A stretch of DNA of 39,248 nucleotides from Denitratisoma sp. (GTDB lineage Bacteria > Pseudomonadota > Gammaproteobacteria > Burkholderiales > Rhodocyclaceae): positions 2,881,396 to 2,920,643 of the forward strand of contig JAVSMO010000001.1 of assembly GCA_032027165.1 (NCBI GenBank), written 5' to 3'. Positions 31,566-38,942 of this stretch are shown piece by piece. The stretch's first letter is position 1. Each line of letters begins with the position of its first letter. Below the pieces are notes generated by a model that did no database searches, was not told the DNA's origin, and worked only from the letters and a program-made list of their open reading frames with translations. The position numbers and the translations under genes were made by a program.

Positions 31566-32848
31566 GCGAGCGTCAGCTACCACCCGCACGGCTCTCCTGG
31601 TTCGTCTGGGGCCTCGGCGCCCTGCTCTACCTGATCGCCTTCTACCAGCGCGTCGCACCCGCCGTCATCACCGACCAGCTGATGAACGACTTTGCCATCG
31701 GCGCCGCGGCGCTGGGCAACCTCTCGGCCTTCTATTTCTATTCCTACGTGGCGATGCAGATCCCGACGGGCATCATCGCCGACCGCTGGGGTCCGCGGAA
31801 GTTGCTCGCCAGCGGCGCCGGCGTGGCGGCGCTCGGCACGGCGCTGTTCGCCTTCGCGCCGACCCTGTGGTGGGCCAATGCCGGGCGGCTGCTCATCGGC
31901 GCCTCGGTCGCCGTCGCCTTCGTCTCGATGCTGAAGCTCGCCACGCACTGGTTCGCGCCGCGCCAGTTCGCGCTGGCCTCGGGCATGGCGCTGTTCATGG
32001 GCGTGGTCGGCGGCGTCTTCGCCGGCGTGCCGCTGCGCATGCTGGTCGACGCTTTCGGCTGGCGCGCCGTGATGGGTGTCTCCGCCCTGGTGACCGCGGC
32101 GCTGTGCGCCGCCATCTGGCTGCGCGTGCGCGACGATCCGGCCGAGGCCGGCTACGCCAGCCACTTCCACGGCGCCGGCCACGGCACCGGGCAGCACGGT
32201 TCCATCTGGCGCGGATTGATGGAGGTGCTCTCCTATCGCAACACCTGGATCCTGGTGGTCGTGCCGATCGGCATCGCCGGCTCGGTGCTGACCTTCGCCG
32301 GCCTCTGGGGCGTGCCCTACCTGCGCCAGGTGCACGGCCTCGAGACGAAGACGGCGGCGGCGATCACCTCGAGCTTCCTCGTCGCCTGGGCGCTGGGCGG
32401 GCCCATCCTCGGCACCTGGTCGGAGCGCATGGGCCGGAGGAAGCCCATCTACGTCGTCACCGCCGCGCTGGTGCTCGTCTGCTGGACGGCGATCATCTTC
32501 CTGCCGCTGCCGGTGTGGCCGCTGGCGGCGCTGCTGGTGGTGACGGGCTTTCTCTCGGGAAACCTCATCATCGGTTTCGCCTTTGCCAAGGAGTCGGTGC
32601 CGCCACGCCTGATGGGCACGGCCTCGGGCGTCTGCAACATGGGCCCGCTGATGGGCGGCATGTTCCTGCAGCCGGCGGTCGGCTGGATGCTCGACCGCCG
32701 CTGGAGCGGCGCCAGCGCCAACGGCGTGCGCCTCTACGATGCCGCCGCCTGGCAGGCCGGCTTCACCATGATGTACGCCTGCGTGATCCTGTCCCTGGTC
32801 CTGATCCTGTTTGCGCGCGAGACCTACTGCAAACAGACCGCCAACTAG
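31562..32848 (+). CDS. Major facilitator superfamily transporter
   Basis: A 428-residue carrier with about 12 membrane segments. The loop IIADRWGPRKLLASG is the MFS signature and LGTWSERMGRRKPIY its second-half copy. ATG 31562 overlaps the stop of the thioredoxin-like gene; an in-frame ATG seven codons upstream is less likely. The substrate is unknown. The rhodanese and thioredoxin-like neighbours could hint at a sulfur compound, but this is weak. The stop TAG shares its bases with the stop of convergent comM (CTAG, 32845-32848). Confidence 0.9.
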   Translation: MSERQLPPARLSWFVWGLGALLYLIAFYQRVAPAVITDQLMNDFAIGAAALGNLSAFYFYSYVAMQIPTGIIADRWGPRKLLASGAGVAALGTALFAFAPTLWWANAGRLLIGASVAVAFVSMLKLATHWFAPRQFALASGMALFMGVVGGVFAGVPLRMLVDAFGWRAVMGVSALVTAALCAAIWLRVRDDPAEAGYASHFHGAGHGTGQHGSIWRGLMEVLSYRNTWILVVVPIGIAGSVLTFAGLWGVPYLRQVHGLETKTAAAITSSFLVAWALGGPILGTWSERMGRRKPIYVVTAALVLVCWTAIIFLPLPVWPLAALLVVTGFLSGNLIIGFAFAKESVPPRLMGTASGVCNMGPLMGGMFLQPAVGWMLDRRWSGASANGVRLYDAAAWQAGFTMMYACVILSLVLILFARETYCKQTAN

Positions 32849-34338
32849 AAGTCAGTCCCCGCAAGACGGCGATAGTGGATCGCCTCGGCGACGTGCGCGC
32901 TCGACACACGCTCGGCGCCGGCCAGATCGGCAATCGTGCGCGCCACCTTCAGCACGCGGTGGTAGGCGCGCGCCGAGAGGCCGAGGCGCGCGATGGCCTG
33001 CTTGAGCAGCTGCGCGCCGGCCTCGTCGGGCGCGCACAGCTTGTCGATTTCCTTGGTGGCGAGACGGCTGTTCGGCTTGCCCTGGCGCGCCACCTGCGCC
33101 GCATGCGCCGCCGACACCCGCGACCGCACCGCCGCCGAGGATTCGCCATCCACCTTCCCCTGCAATTCCCCCTCGGCCAGCGCCGGCACCTCGATGGTCA
33201 TGTCGATGCGGTCGAGCAGCGGGCCGGACAATTTCGCGCGGTAGCGCGCCACCTGATCCGGCGTGCAGCGGCAGCGAGATTCGCCCAAGTGCCCGCACGG
33301 GCACGGGTTCATCGCCGCCACCAGCTGGAACTGCGCCGGATAGTCGACGCGGTGCGCGGCGCGGGCGACGCGGATGTGGCCGGATTCCAGCGGCTCGCGC
33401 AGCGCCTCCAGCACGCGCCGCTCGAACTCCGGCAGCTCGTCGAGGAACAGCACGCCGTGGTGCGCGAGCGAGATCTCGCCCGGGCGCGGATTAGATCCGC
33501 CGCCGACCAGCGCCGCGGCCGAGGCGGAATGGTGCGGCGCCTGGCAGGGCCGGCGCTTCCACTGTTCGATGCGGAAGCCGCCGTTCAGCGAATGGATGGC
33601 TGCGGTTTCCAGCGCCTCCTCATCGCCCATCGGCGGCAGCAGGCCGGGAAAGCGTGTGGCGAGCATCGACTTGCCGGTGCCGGGCGGGCCGATCATGAGC
33701 AGGCTGTGGCCGCCTGCCGCGGCGACTTCCAGCGCGCGCTTGGCCTGGGCCTGGCCCTTCACGTCCGACAGGTCGGGGTAGTCGGGCGCCGCGGCTGCGG
33801 GCCGGGCGGCATATGCCGCGAGCGCCTGCTGGCCGTTGAGGTGGGCGCAGACTTCCAGCAAGGATTTCGCCGGCAGGATCGCCGCCGTGCCGACCAGCGC
33901 GGCTTCGGCGGCGCTCTCCGCTGGCAGCACGAAACTGCGCGCCTGCCCGCGCGCGGCCAGGCACATCGCCAGCGCGCCGCGGATCGGCCGCAGCTCGCCG
34001 GTGAGCGAGAGTTCGCCGGCGAACTCGTGCGCGGCAAGATGCTTGCCGCTGATCTGCCCCGAAGCGGCGAGGATGCCCAGCGCGATCGGCAGGTCGAAGC
34101 GGCCGGATTCCTTGGGCAGGTCCGCCGGCGCGAGGTTGACGGTGATGCGTGAGGCAGGAAATTCGAAATGCGCGTTCTGGATCGCCGCGCGCACCCGCTC
34201 GCGCGCCTCCTTCACCTCGGTGTCGGCCAGTCCGACGATGGCGAAGGACGGCAGGCCGCGGCCGAGGTGCACCTCGACGGTGACTTCGGGGGCTGACATG
34301 CCGGCAAGGGCGCGGCTCTTGAGGACGGCGAGCGACAT
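32845..34338 (-). CDS. comM: ComM/YifB AAA+ ATPase (Mg-chelatase-like branch-migration helicase)
   Basis: Hexameric helicase that extends recombination of incoming DNA during natural transformation. The 497-residue protein has the N-terminal Lon-protease-like domain (MSLAVLKSRALAGMSAPEVTVEVHLG, NLAPADLPKESGRFDLPIA). It has Walker A GPPGTGKSMLA, Walker B VLFLDELPEF and a cysteine cluster NPCPCGHLGESRCRC typical of the family. The C-terminal part is LSARAYHRVLKVARTIADL. The start is the MSLAV methionine at 34338, matching the family; a longer frame adds eight residues. ComM is widespread and does not alone prove competence. Confidence 0.95.
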   Translation of the reverse strand: MSLAVLKSRALAGMSAPEVTVEVHLGRGLPSFAIVGLADTEVKEARERVRAAIQNAHFEFPASRITVNLAPADLPKESGRFDLPIALGILAASGQISGKHLAAHEFAGELSLTGELRPIRGALAMCLAARGQARSFVLPAESAAEAALVGTAAILPAKSLLEVCAHLNGQQALAAYAARPAAAAPDYPDLSDVKGQAQAKRALEVAAAGGHSLLMIGPPGTGKSMLATRFPGLLPPMGDEEALETAAIHSLNGGFRIEQWKRRPCQAPHHSASAAALVGGGSNPRPGEISLAHHGVLFLDELPEFERRVLEALREPLESGHIRVARAAHRVDYPAQFQLVAAMNPCPCGHLGESRCRCTPDQVARYRAKLSGPLLDRIDMTIEVPALAEGELQGKVDGESSAAVRSRVSAAHAAQVARQGKPNSRLATKEIDKLCAPDEAGAQLLKQAIARLGLSARAYHRVLKVARTIADLAGAERVSSAHVAEAIHYRRLAGTDF

Positions 34339-34364
34339 GATGCCGGCAAGTTTAAATGACAACA

Positions 34365-34381
34365 GGCTCAGCCGGTGAGCC
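34365..34381 (-). terminator. Possible weak terminator hairpin after bacteriohemerythrin
   Basis: On the minus strand GGCTCA-CCGGC-TGAGCC forms a 6-base-pair stem, followed by TGTTGTCATTT. The T-tract is poor. It lies in the 65-base gap between the hemerythrin and comM genes, both on the minus strand. Confidence 0.35.
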
Positions 34382-34403
34382 CGCAGCAGAGCAGCCCGCC
34401 CGC

Positions 34404-34808
34404 TCAGCTCCCGGGAATGGCTGCCGCCAGGCTCCTGTCCAGCCCGTCTATGTGGTGTTTCAGCCAGACTTCCAGGAAGTCGAGCAGGGAGACGGAGGGA
34501 GGCGCGCCGACGTCGATCGCTTCGATCGCGTCCGAAAGAACCCTCACTTCTTCAAACAGCGTGGCGTGATGCGCCTTGTGACGCTCGGCATCCAGGTAGC
34601 CGTGCTCGGCCATCAGGCGTTCTTCCATGGCGAAATGCTGCTGGACGTGCTCCACCAGCTGCCCGAATGCCTCACGGCAGAAGGCTGCGCCCTTGTGATG
34701 GGTCAGGCCGTCGGCGAGCCGGTTGATGAGGGCCACCAGTTTCCGGTGGTCCTCGTCGAGGCCGGCATGCCCGGTATTCATTGCCTCGTCCCACAAAATC
34801 CATTCCAT
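34404..34808 (-). CDS. Bacteriohemerythrin
   Basis: A single-domain non-heme di-iron oxygen-binding protein of 134 residues. All seven iron ligands can be placed: His21 (LDEDHRKL), His58 and Glu62 (HFAMEERLM), His77 and His81 (HKAHH), His119 and Asp124 (HHIDGLD). ATG 34808 (MEWILWDEAMNTG) has AAGGAG six bases upstream and fits the family; the longer frame adds a cysteine-rich tail that is probably not translated. It may deliver oxygen to membrane oxidases or buffer oxygen in a facultative bacterium (family knowledge). It lies downstream of the YceI/b561 genes on the same strand, beyond a likely terminator. Confidence 0.93.
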   Translation of the reverse strand: MEWILWDEAMNTGHAGLDEDHRKLVALINRLADGLTHHKGAAFCREAFGQLVEHVQQHFAMEERLMAEHGYLDAERHKAHHATLFEEVRVLSDAIEAIDVGAPPSVSLLDFLEVWLKHHIDGLDRSLAAAIPGS

Positions 34809-34892
34809 CGCGCACTCCTTGCATGGCATCTCCCTGCCCTGTCCCGGCAGGGTATTCCGTGATCGCGACGGCAAGTTCGGGGCCGGCCCGTG

Positions 34893-34925
34893 AAAACCGC
34901 AGCAGGATGTCAAATCGCATCCTGC
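34893..34925 (-). terminator. Hairpin after the YceI operon
   Basis: On the minus strand an 8-base-pair perfect stem GCAGGATG / CATCCTGC (34925-34918 and 34909-34902) with an 8-base loop is followed by TGCGGTTTTC. The short T-tract is five bases off the stem, so it is a moderate terminator. A second inverted repeat, CCCTGCC / GGCAGGG (34832-34852), lies further downstream, just ahead of the hemerythrin gene. Confidence 0.5.
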
Positions 34926-34959
34926 CCGGCCTTGATGTCTGTCAAAAGAGACTTTGTGC

Positions 34960-35532
34960 TCAGTCGGCCTTGATGGCCTCGATGGCGATTTCCAGTGTGA
35001 CTTCGTCTCCGACGTTCGGGGCGAACTTGCCGGCGTTGAATTCGCTGCGCTTGATCATGGTGGTGGCGTTGGCGCCCAAGGCGTCCTTTTTCAGGATCGG
35101 GTGCGGCTTGGCCAGGAAAGAGGTGACGCTGAGGGTGACCGGCTTGGTGATTCCCTTGATGGTCAGATTGCCTTCCACGCTCACCGGCCTGTCCCCATCG
35201 AATGTCACCCGGGTGGACTTGAAGGTCGCCGTCGGATGATTCGCCGTGTCCAGAAAATCGGCCCCTTGGATATGCTTGTCGAAGGCTTCGCTGCCGGTAT
35301 CCACCGATTTCATGTCGATGGTGACGTCGACCGAGCCGGATTTTGCAGCCTTGTCCAGCACCACGGTGCCGGCCGTCCTGTTGAAGCGGGACACCTGCTT
35401 GGAAAAGCCGAAGTGGCTGTATGAAAAGCGCGGGAAGGTGTGATTGGCGTCCAGTGCATATGTCTCGGGGGCGGCGTAAGCCGGAGCAAAAGTCAGTGCC
35501 GACAGGACGGCGGCGAGGGCTTTCAGTTTCAT
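34960..35532 (-). CDS. Periplasmic YceI-family protein, copy A
   Basis: A 190-residue exported lipocalin-like protein. The signal (MKLKALAAVLSALTFAPAYA) is cut near AAPETYALD. The YceI pattern follows: ANHTFPRFSYSHFGFSKQVSRFN, GSVDVTIDMKSVDTG, ADFLDTANHPTATFKSTRV, GNLTIKGITKPVTL and GDEVTLEIAIEAIKAD, given here as separate segments. YceI proteins bind long isoprenoid or amphipathic ligands such as quinones. ATG 35532 has GGAG nine bases upstream; an ATG five codons earlier is less likely. It is last in a MarR-b561-YceI-YceI unit. It carries one AAAGTCAG octamer in its signal peptide codons. Confidence 0.92.
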   Translation of the reverse strand: MKLKALAAVLSALTFAPAYAAPETYALDANHTFPRFSYSHFGFSKQVSRFNRTAGTVVLDKAAKSGSVDVTIDMKSVDTGSEAFDKHIQGADFLDTANHPTATFKSTRVTFDGDRPVSVEGNLTIKGITKPVTLSVTSFLAKPHPILKKDALGANATTMIKRSEFNAGKFAPNVGDEVTLEIAIEAIKAD

Positions 35533-35574
35533 GCGTAAGTTCTCCATGGTGGGTGTGGACTGCAGTTGGCGCGG

Positions 35575-36120
35575 CTACTTCTTCGCCGCAACGATACGGA
35601 ACCTGATCTGCACGTCGTCGGCGACGGTCGAAGTGTCCTTCCACTCGCCTTCGCCGATGTTGAACTGCAGGCGCTTGATCGGCAGCACGCCTTCGAAGAC
35701 CTGCTGGCCGCCCTCGGTCTTGAAGCTCACCGGTGCGACGACGTCGCGCGTGATGCCCTTGATGGTGAGCTTGCCGGCGGCCTCGTATTTCCCCGGGCCG
35801 GCCGGCTTGATGGCGCTGGTGACGAACGTCGCCTTCGGATACTTCGCCGCATTGAACCATTCCGGCTTGACCGTCTCCCGGTTGAAGTCCTCGGCGCCGA
35901 GGTCGAAGCTGGCGATGTCGATCTCGACGCTGGCTTTCCCTTCCGCCGGCTTGGCCGGGTCGAAGCTTACTTGCGCCGTGAAGCGCTTGAACTGGCCGTC
36001 CACCGGCACGCCCATCTGCTTCGAGACGGCGATGACGCTGCTTTTCGCGGCGTCGACTTGGGCGAGCGCCGGGGCGAGGAACAGGGCGCCGATCGCCAGG
36101 GCGGTTGCGGTTTTCTTCAT
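35575..36120 (-). CDS. Periplasmic YceI-family protein, copy B
   Basis: A 181-residue exported protein. The signal (MKKTATALAIGALFLAPALA) is cut near AQVDAAKS. Family segments are GKASVEIDIASFDLGAED, WFNAAKYPKATFVTSAI, GKLTIKGITRDVVAPVSF and LPIKRLQFNIGEGEWKD. The start overlaps the cytochrome b561 stop by one base (TGATG). It is clearly diverged from copy A, so this is an old pair and not a recent duplication. Pairing of YceI proteins with cytochrome b561 is common and suggests quinone- or lipid-linked redox work at the inner membrane. Confidence 0.92.
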   Translation of the reverse strand: MKKTATALAIGALFLAPALAQVDAAKSSVIAVSKQMGVPVDGQFKRFTAQVSFDPAKPAEGKASVEIDIASFDLGAEDFNRETVKPEWFNAAKYPKATFVTSAIKPAGPGKYEAAGKLTIKGITRDVVAPVSFKTEGGQQVFEGVLPIKRLQFNIGEGEWKDTSTVADDVQIRFRIVAAKK

Positions 36121-36674
36121 CAGGCTTTCCTTCTGTCGAGCAGCGGGATCATGCGGCCGAGCACCTCGTCGCGGTCGACGAAGAAGTGCTTGAGCGCGGC
36201 GGTGAGGTGGGTGATCACCAGCGCCGCCATCGTGAAATTGAGCACCTGGTGCACCGTCGTCAGGGCATCGCCGAGTTCCTTGTCCTTGGTCAACAGGTCG
36301 GGCAGGGGAATTATTCCCAGGTACACCGTCTGGAAACCCTTGGCCGAGCTCATCAGCCAGCCGGACACCGGCACGGCGAGGATCAGCACATACAACAAAT
36401 GGTGGGTGGCGACGGAGGCGATGCGCTGCCAGGCCGGCATGCCGGCGGGCGGCGGCGGCGCGGGGTGCCCGATGCGCCAGGCGACGCGGGCGATCGCCAG
36501 CAGGAACACCGTGACGCCGATCCATTTGTGGTACGAGTAGAGCTTCAGCCGCCCCGGGGAGAAGGGCAGCTCGTGCATGTACACGCCGAGCGGGAAGGCG
36601 CAGAAGATCAGCAGCGCGATCAGCCAGTGCAGCGCGATCGAAGTGCGGGTGTAGCCGATGGTCGGCAGGGTCAT
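36120..36674 (-). CDS. Cytochrome b561 (CybB type)
   Basis: A 184-residue di-heme membrane protein with four hydrophobic segments. Histidine candidates for heme are in TSIALHWLIALLIFCAFPLG (first segment), YSYHKWIGVTVFLLAIARVAWR (second), VATHHLLYVLILAVPVSGWLM (third) and TVHQVLNFTMAALVITHLTAA (fourth), quoted in part. GWLMSSAKGF is characteristic of the family. It probably passes electrons between the quinone pool and a periplasmic acceptor such as superoxide, as in E. coli CybB (family knowledge). The start overlaps the MarR stop (ATGA). Confidence 0.93.
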   Translation of the reverse strand: MTLPTIGYTRTSIALHWLIALLIFCAFPLGVYMHELPFSPGRLKLYSYHKWIGVTVFLLAIARVAWRIGHPAPPPPAGMPAWQRIASVATHHLLYVLILAVPVSGWLMSSAKGFQTVYLGIIPLPDLLTKDKELGDALTTVHQVLNFTMAALVITHLTAALKHFFVDRDEVLGRMIPLLDRRKA

Positions 36675-37168
36675 TCTTGTTCTCCTGTGCGACGGGCTTT
36701 CCTGCGACCGCCGCGGGTGGTTGAAGGTTCCGCGCCGGGCGCGGCCTCGAAGGCCTCGCGCAGGCCGCGCAGGGCGGCTTCGACGCGCTGCAGCTGCGCC
36801 GGGCTAAGGCTGCCCAGCGCTTGGCGCAGGTGGTCGAGGTGGGCGACGAAGGCGCGGTCGAACAGGCGCGCGCCGGCCGGCGTCAGGCTGACGATCATGC
36901 TGCGGCCGTCCTCGGGCGAAGCATCGCGCCGCACCAGGCGCTGCGCTTCCAGCCGGTCGACCACCCCGGTCAGCGTGCCTTTGGTGATCAGCGTCTTTTC
37001 GCCCAGTTCCTTGAAGCTCATGCCCGGCGTGTTGCCGAGGGTGGCGACGATGTCGAACTGCGCCGGCGTCAGGCCGAGGCCGCGTATGTGCGCCCCGGAG
37101 TAGGCCTCGAAGGCCTGGTAGCAGCGGGCCAGTTCTCTCAGCATCGGCAGGAAGGGTTCGCGCGGCAA
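36671..37168 (-). CDS. MarR-family transcriptional regulator
   Basis: A 165-residue winged-helix regulator. The DNA-binding core is MSFKELGEKTLITKGTLTGV followed by VDRLEAQRLVRRDASPEDGR and SMIVSLTPAG. The C-terminal tail is basic (RGGRRKARRTGEQE). The start is unsure: the open frame begins at a TTG (37168), and an ATG eight codons in (37144) is equally possible; neither has a good ribosome binding site. An operator with inverted repeats covers the promoter just upstream, so it very likely represses itself and the coupled cytochrome b561 and YceI genes. The inducing ligand is unknown. Confidence 0.9.
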   Translation of the reverse strand: MPREPFLPMLRELARCYQAFEAYSGAHIRGLGLTPAQFDIVATLGNTPGMSFKELGEKTLITKGTLTGVVDRLEAQRLVRRDASPEDGRSMIVSLTPAGARLFDRAFVAHLDHLRQALGSLSPAQLQRVEAALRGLREAFEAAPGAEPSTTRGGRRKARRTGEQE

Positions 37169-37182
37169 GGCGGCGGGTCCAA

Positions 37183-37230
37183 TTAGTTCTAACGCGAACT
37201 ATATTAGTACGCATTAGAACTAAATGTCAA
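37183..37230 (-). promoter_or_regulatory. Autoregulated promoter and operator of the MarR operon
   Basis: On the minus strand TTGACA (37230-37225) and TAATAT (37206-37201) are 18 bases apart, a strong sigma70 promoter. Two overlapping inverted repeats cover it: TTAGTTCTAA (37223-37214) with TTAGAACTAA (37192-37183), a perfect 10-base pair, and TAGTTC-GCGTTA-GAACTA (37201-37184), an 18-base palindrome spanning the expected start of transcription. Bound MarR dimers would block both the spacer and the start site. Confidence 0.8.
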
Positions 37231-37260
37231 GCGGCCGTCCGGCGGGGCGGCGGGAGGGGG

Positions 37261-37494
37261 TCAGCGGCGGGTTTCTAGCTCGGCGAGGCGGGCTTCGAGG
37301 GCTTCCAGCTTGGCGCGCGTGCGGGCGAGCACTTCGCGCTGCACCTCGAATTCCTCGCGGGGGACGAAATCCAGGCGGGCGAAAAATCCGTTGAGCAGGG
37401 CGCGGGCATTCTTTTCCAGGTCGCGCGCCGGGCCGCTGGCGGCGATCTCGGCGAGGCGGGCGGAGAGTTCGTCGAGGAGTTTGGGGTCGAGCAT
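37261..37494 (-). CDS. ubiK: Ubiquinone biosynthesis accessory factor UbiK (BMFP family)
   Basis: A 77-residue helical protein starting MLDPKLLDELSARLAEIAAS and ending in a heptad-like coiled coil (EFEVQREVLARTRAKLEALEARL-type pattern, quoted in part: LARTRAKLEALEARLAEL). NGFFARLDFVPREEFE is the family core. It helps assemble aerobic ubiquinone synthesis enzymes with UbiJ (family knowledge). The longer frame upstream runs through the nitrogen-control region and is unlikely to be coding. Its position next to the porin-glnK-amtB genes is common in betaproteobacteria. Confidence 0.92.
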   Translation of the reverse strand: MLDPKLLDELSARLAEIAASGPARDLEKNARALLNGFFARLDFVPREEFEVQREVLARTRAKLEALEARLAELETRR

Positions 37495-37552
37495 GGCGGC
37501 AGGTAAGTCGATAAGCGTTCGCGCCCAGTATGCCGAAAAACGCCCCGGCAGG

Positions 37553-37571
37553 CCGCACCAGCTTAGTGCGG
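37553..37571. promoter_or_regulatory. NtrC-type enhancer site
   Basis: CCGCAC-N7-GTGCGG is a perfect inverted repeat containing GCAC-N7-GTGC, the core of the NtrC consensus TGCAC-N7-GTGCA. It lies about 120 bases upstream of the expected start from the sigma54 promoter, a normal enhancer distance. A GGTGCGC half-site follows at about 37596. Confidence 0.65.
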
Positions 37572-37663
37572 CGGCGGGAAAACACGCGAGGTCTTGGTGC
37601 GCGATGGATTTCCCGGATCTCGTGCGACGCTTCATATTGTTGAAATCCAAAGGTTTTTCAAGC

Positions 37664-37679
37664 TGGCACGCTTGATGCA
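37664..37679 (+). promoter_or_regulatory. Sigma54 promoter of the porin-glnK-amtB operon
   Basis: TGGCACG (37664-37670), four bases, then ATGCA (37675-37679). Against TGGCACG-N4-TTGCA only one position differs, and the invariant GG and GC are correctly spaced. Transcription would start near 37690, 35 bases before the porin ATG. Confidence 0.82.
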
Positions 37680-37724
37680 AAGCAGGAAGTGTCTTTTTTG
37701 TCACTTCGATCCAAGGAGCCCATC

Positions 37725-38582
37725 ATGCGTAAGACCCCGACCTTGCTTGCCGGCGCCGTATCCGCCGCACTGACTTTTCCCGCGATCGGCCATGCCCAGA
37801 CCGCGCCGGCGGCCGAGGCCAGCCCGCACACGCTGACGGCCAACATCGGCCTCTACAGCAGCTACCGCTTCCGCGGCATCGACCAGACCTTCGGCAAGCC
37901 GGCCCTGCAGGGCGGCTTCGACTACGCCCACTCGAGCGGCTTCTATCTGGGCAACTGGAACTCCAATGTGAACTCCGGCGCCGGCTATCCCTCCGGCAAC
38001 CTGGAGATGGATTTCTACGGCGGCTGGAAGAAGACCTGGGGCGACTGGGGCCTGGACGTGGGCGCCATCTACTATTACTACCCGGGCAGCAACGCCAGCC
38101 TGACGAACGGCACCCAGCTGACCAATGCCAGGACGACCAGCGTGCATACCGGGCGCGTGGACAACACCGAGGTCTACATCGGCGGCAGCTGGAAGTTCGT
38201 CTCGCTGAAGTACTTCCATGCCGTCGACGACTACTTCTCGGTGCCGAAGACCAGCGGCTCGGGCTACATCGACCTGGCGGCGAGCTACGACCTGGGCAAC
38301 GGCTGGGGCATCAACGGCCACCTCGGCCACCTGCGCTTCAAGAACTTCCACAACGGCCGCTCCAACGGCAACTACACCGACTGGAAGCTCGGCGTGACCA
38401 AGGACATTTCCGGCTGGGTGATCGGCGCCGCCTACGTCGGCACCAACGCCAAGGGCAGCTGCACGCCGAACGTCGCCGGCCTCGCCCAGCCCTACTGCTT
38501 CGGCAACGATGCGCCGGGCGCGACGAGCACCAAGAACGCCGGGCGCGACACCCTGATCCTCTCGGTCAGCCGCACTTTCTAG
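37725..38582 (+). CDS. TorF-family outer-membrane porin
   Basis: A 285-residue exported beta-barrel protein of the TIGR02001 (Gcw_chp/TorF) type. A signal peptide (about 1-25, ending AIGHA-QTAPA) is followed by the family opening LTANIGLYSSYRFRGIDQTFGKPALQGGFDYAHSSG, quoted here only as SSYRFRGIDQTFGKPALQGG. Alternating aromatic strands follow, and it ends in RDTLILSVSRTF with a C-terminal Phe, the usual barrel-assembly signal. AAGGAG precedes the ATG by six bases; a longer frame adds 12 residues. It sits under nitrogen control with glnK and amtB, so it may admit a nitrogen compound through the outer membrane (inference). Confidence 0.9.
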   Translation: MRKTPTLLAGAVSAALTFPAIGHAQTAPAAEASPHTLTANIGLYSSYRFRGIDQTFGKPALQGGFDYAHSSGFYLGNWNSNVNSGAGYPSGNLEMDFYGGWKKTWGDWGLDVGAIYYYYPGSNASLTNGTQLTNARTTSVHTGRVDNTEVYIGGSWKFVSLKYFHAVDDYFSVPKTSGSGYIDLAASYDLGNGWGINGHLGHLRFKNFHNGRSNGNYTDWKLGVTKDISGWVIGAAYVGTNAKGSCTPNVAGLAQPYCFGNDAPGATSTKNAGRDTLILSVSRTF

Positions 38583-38933
<351 letters not shown>

Positions 38934-38942
38934 GAGGGAACC

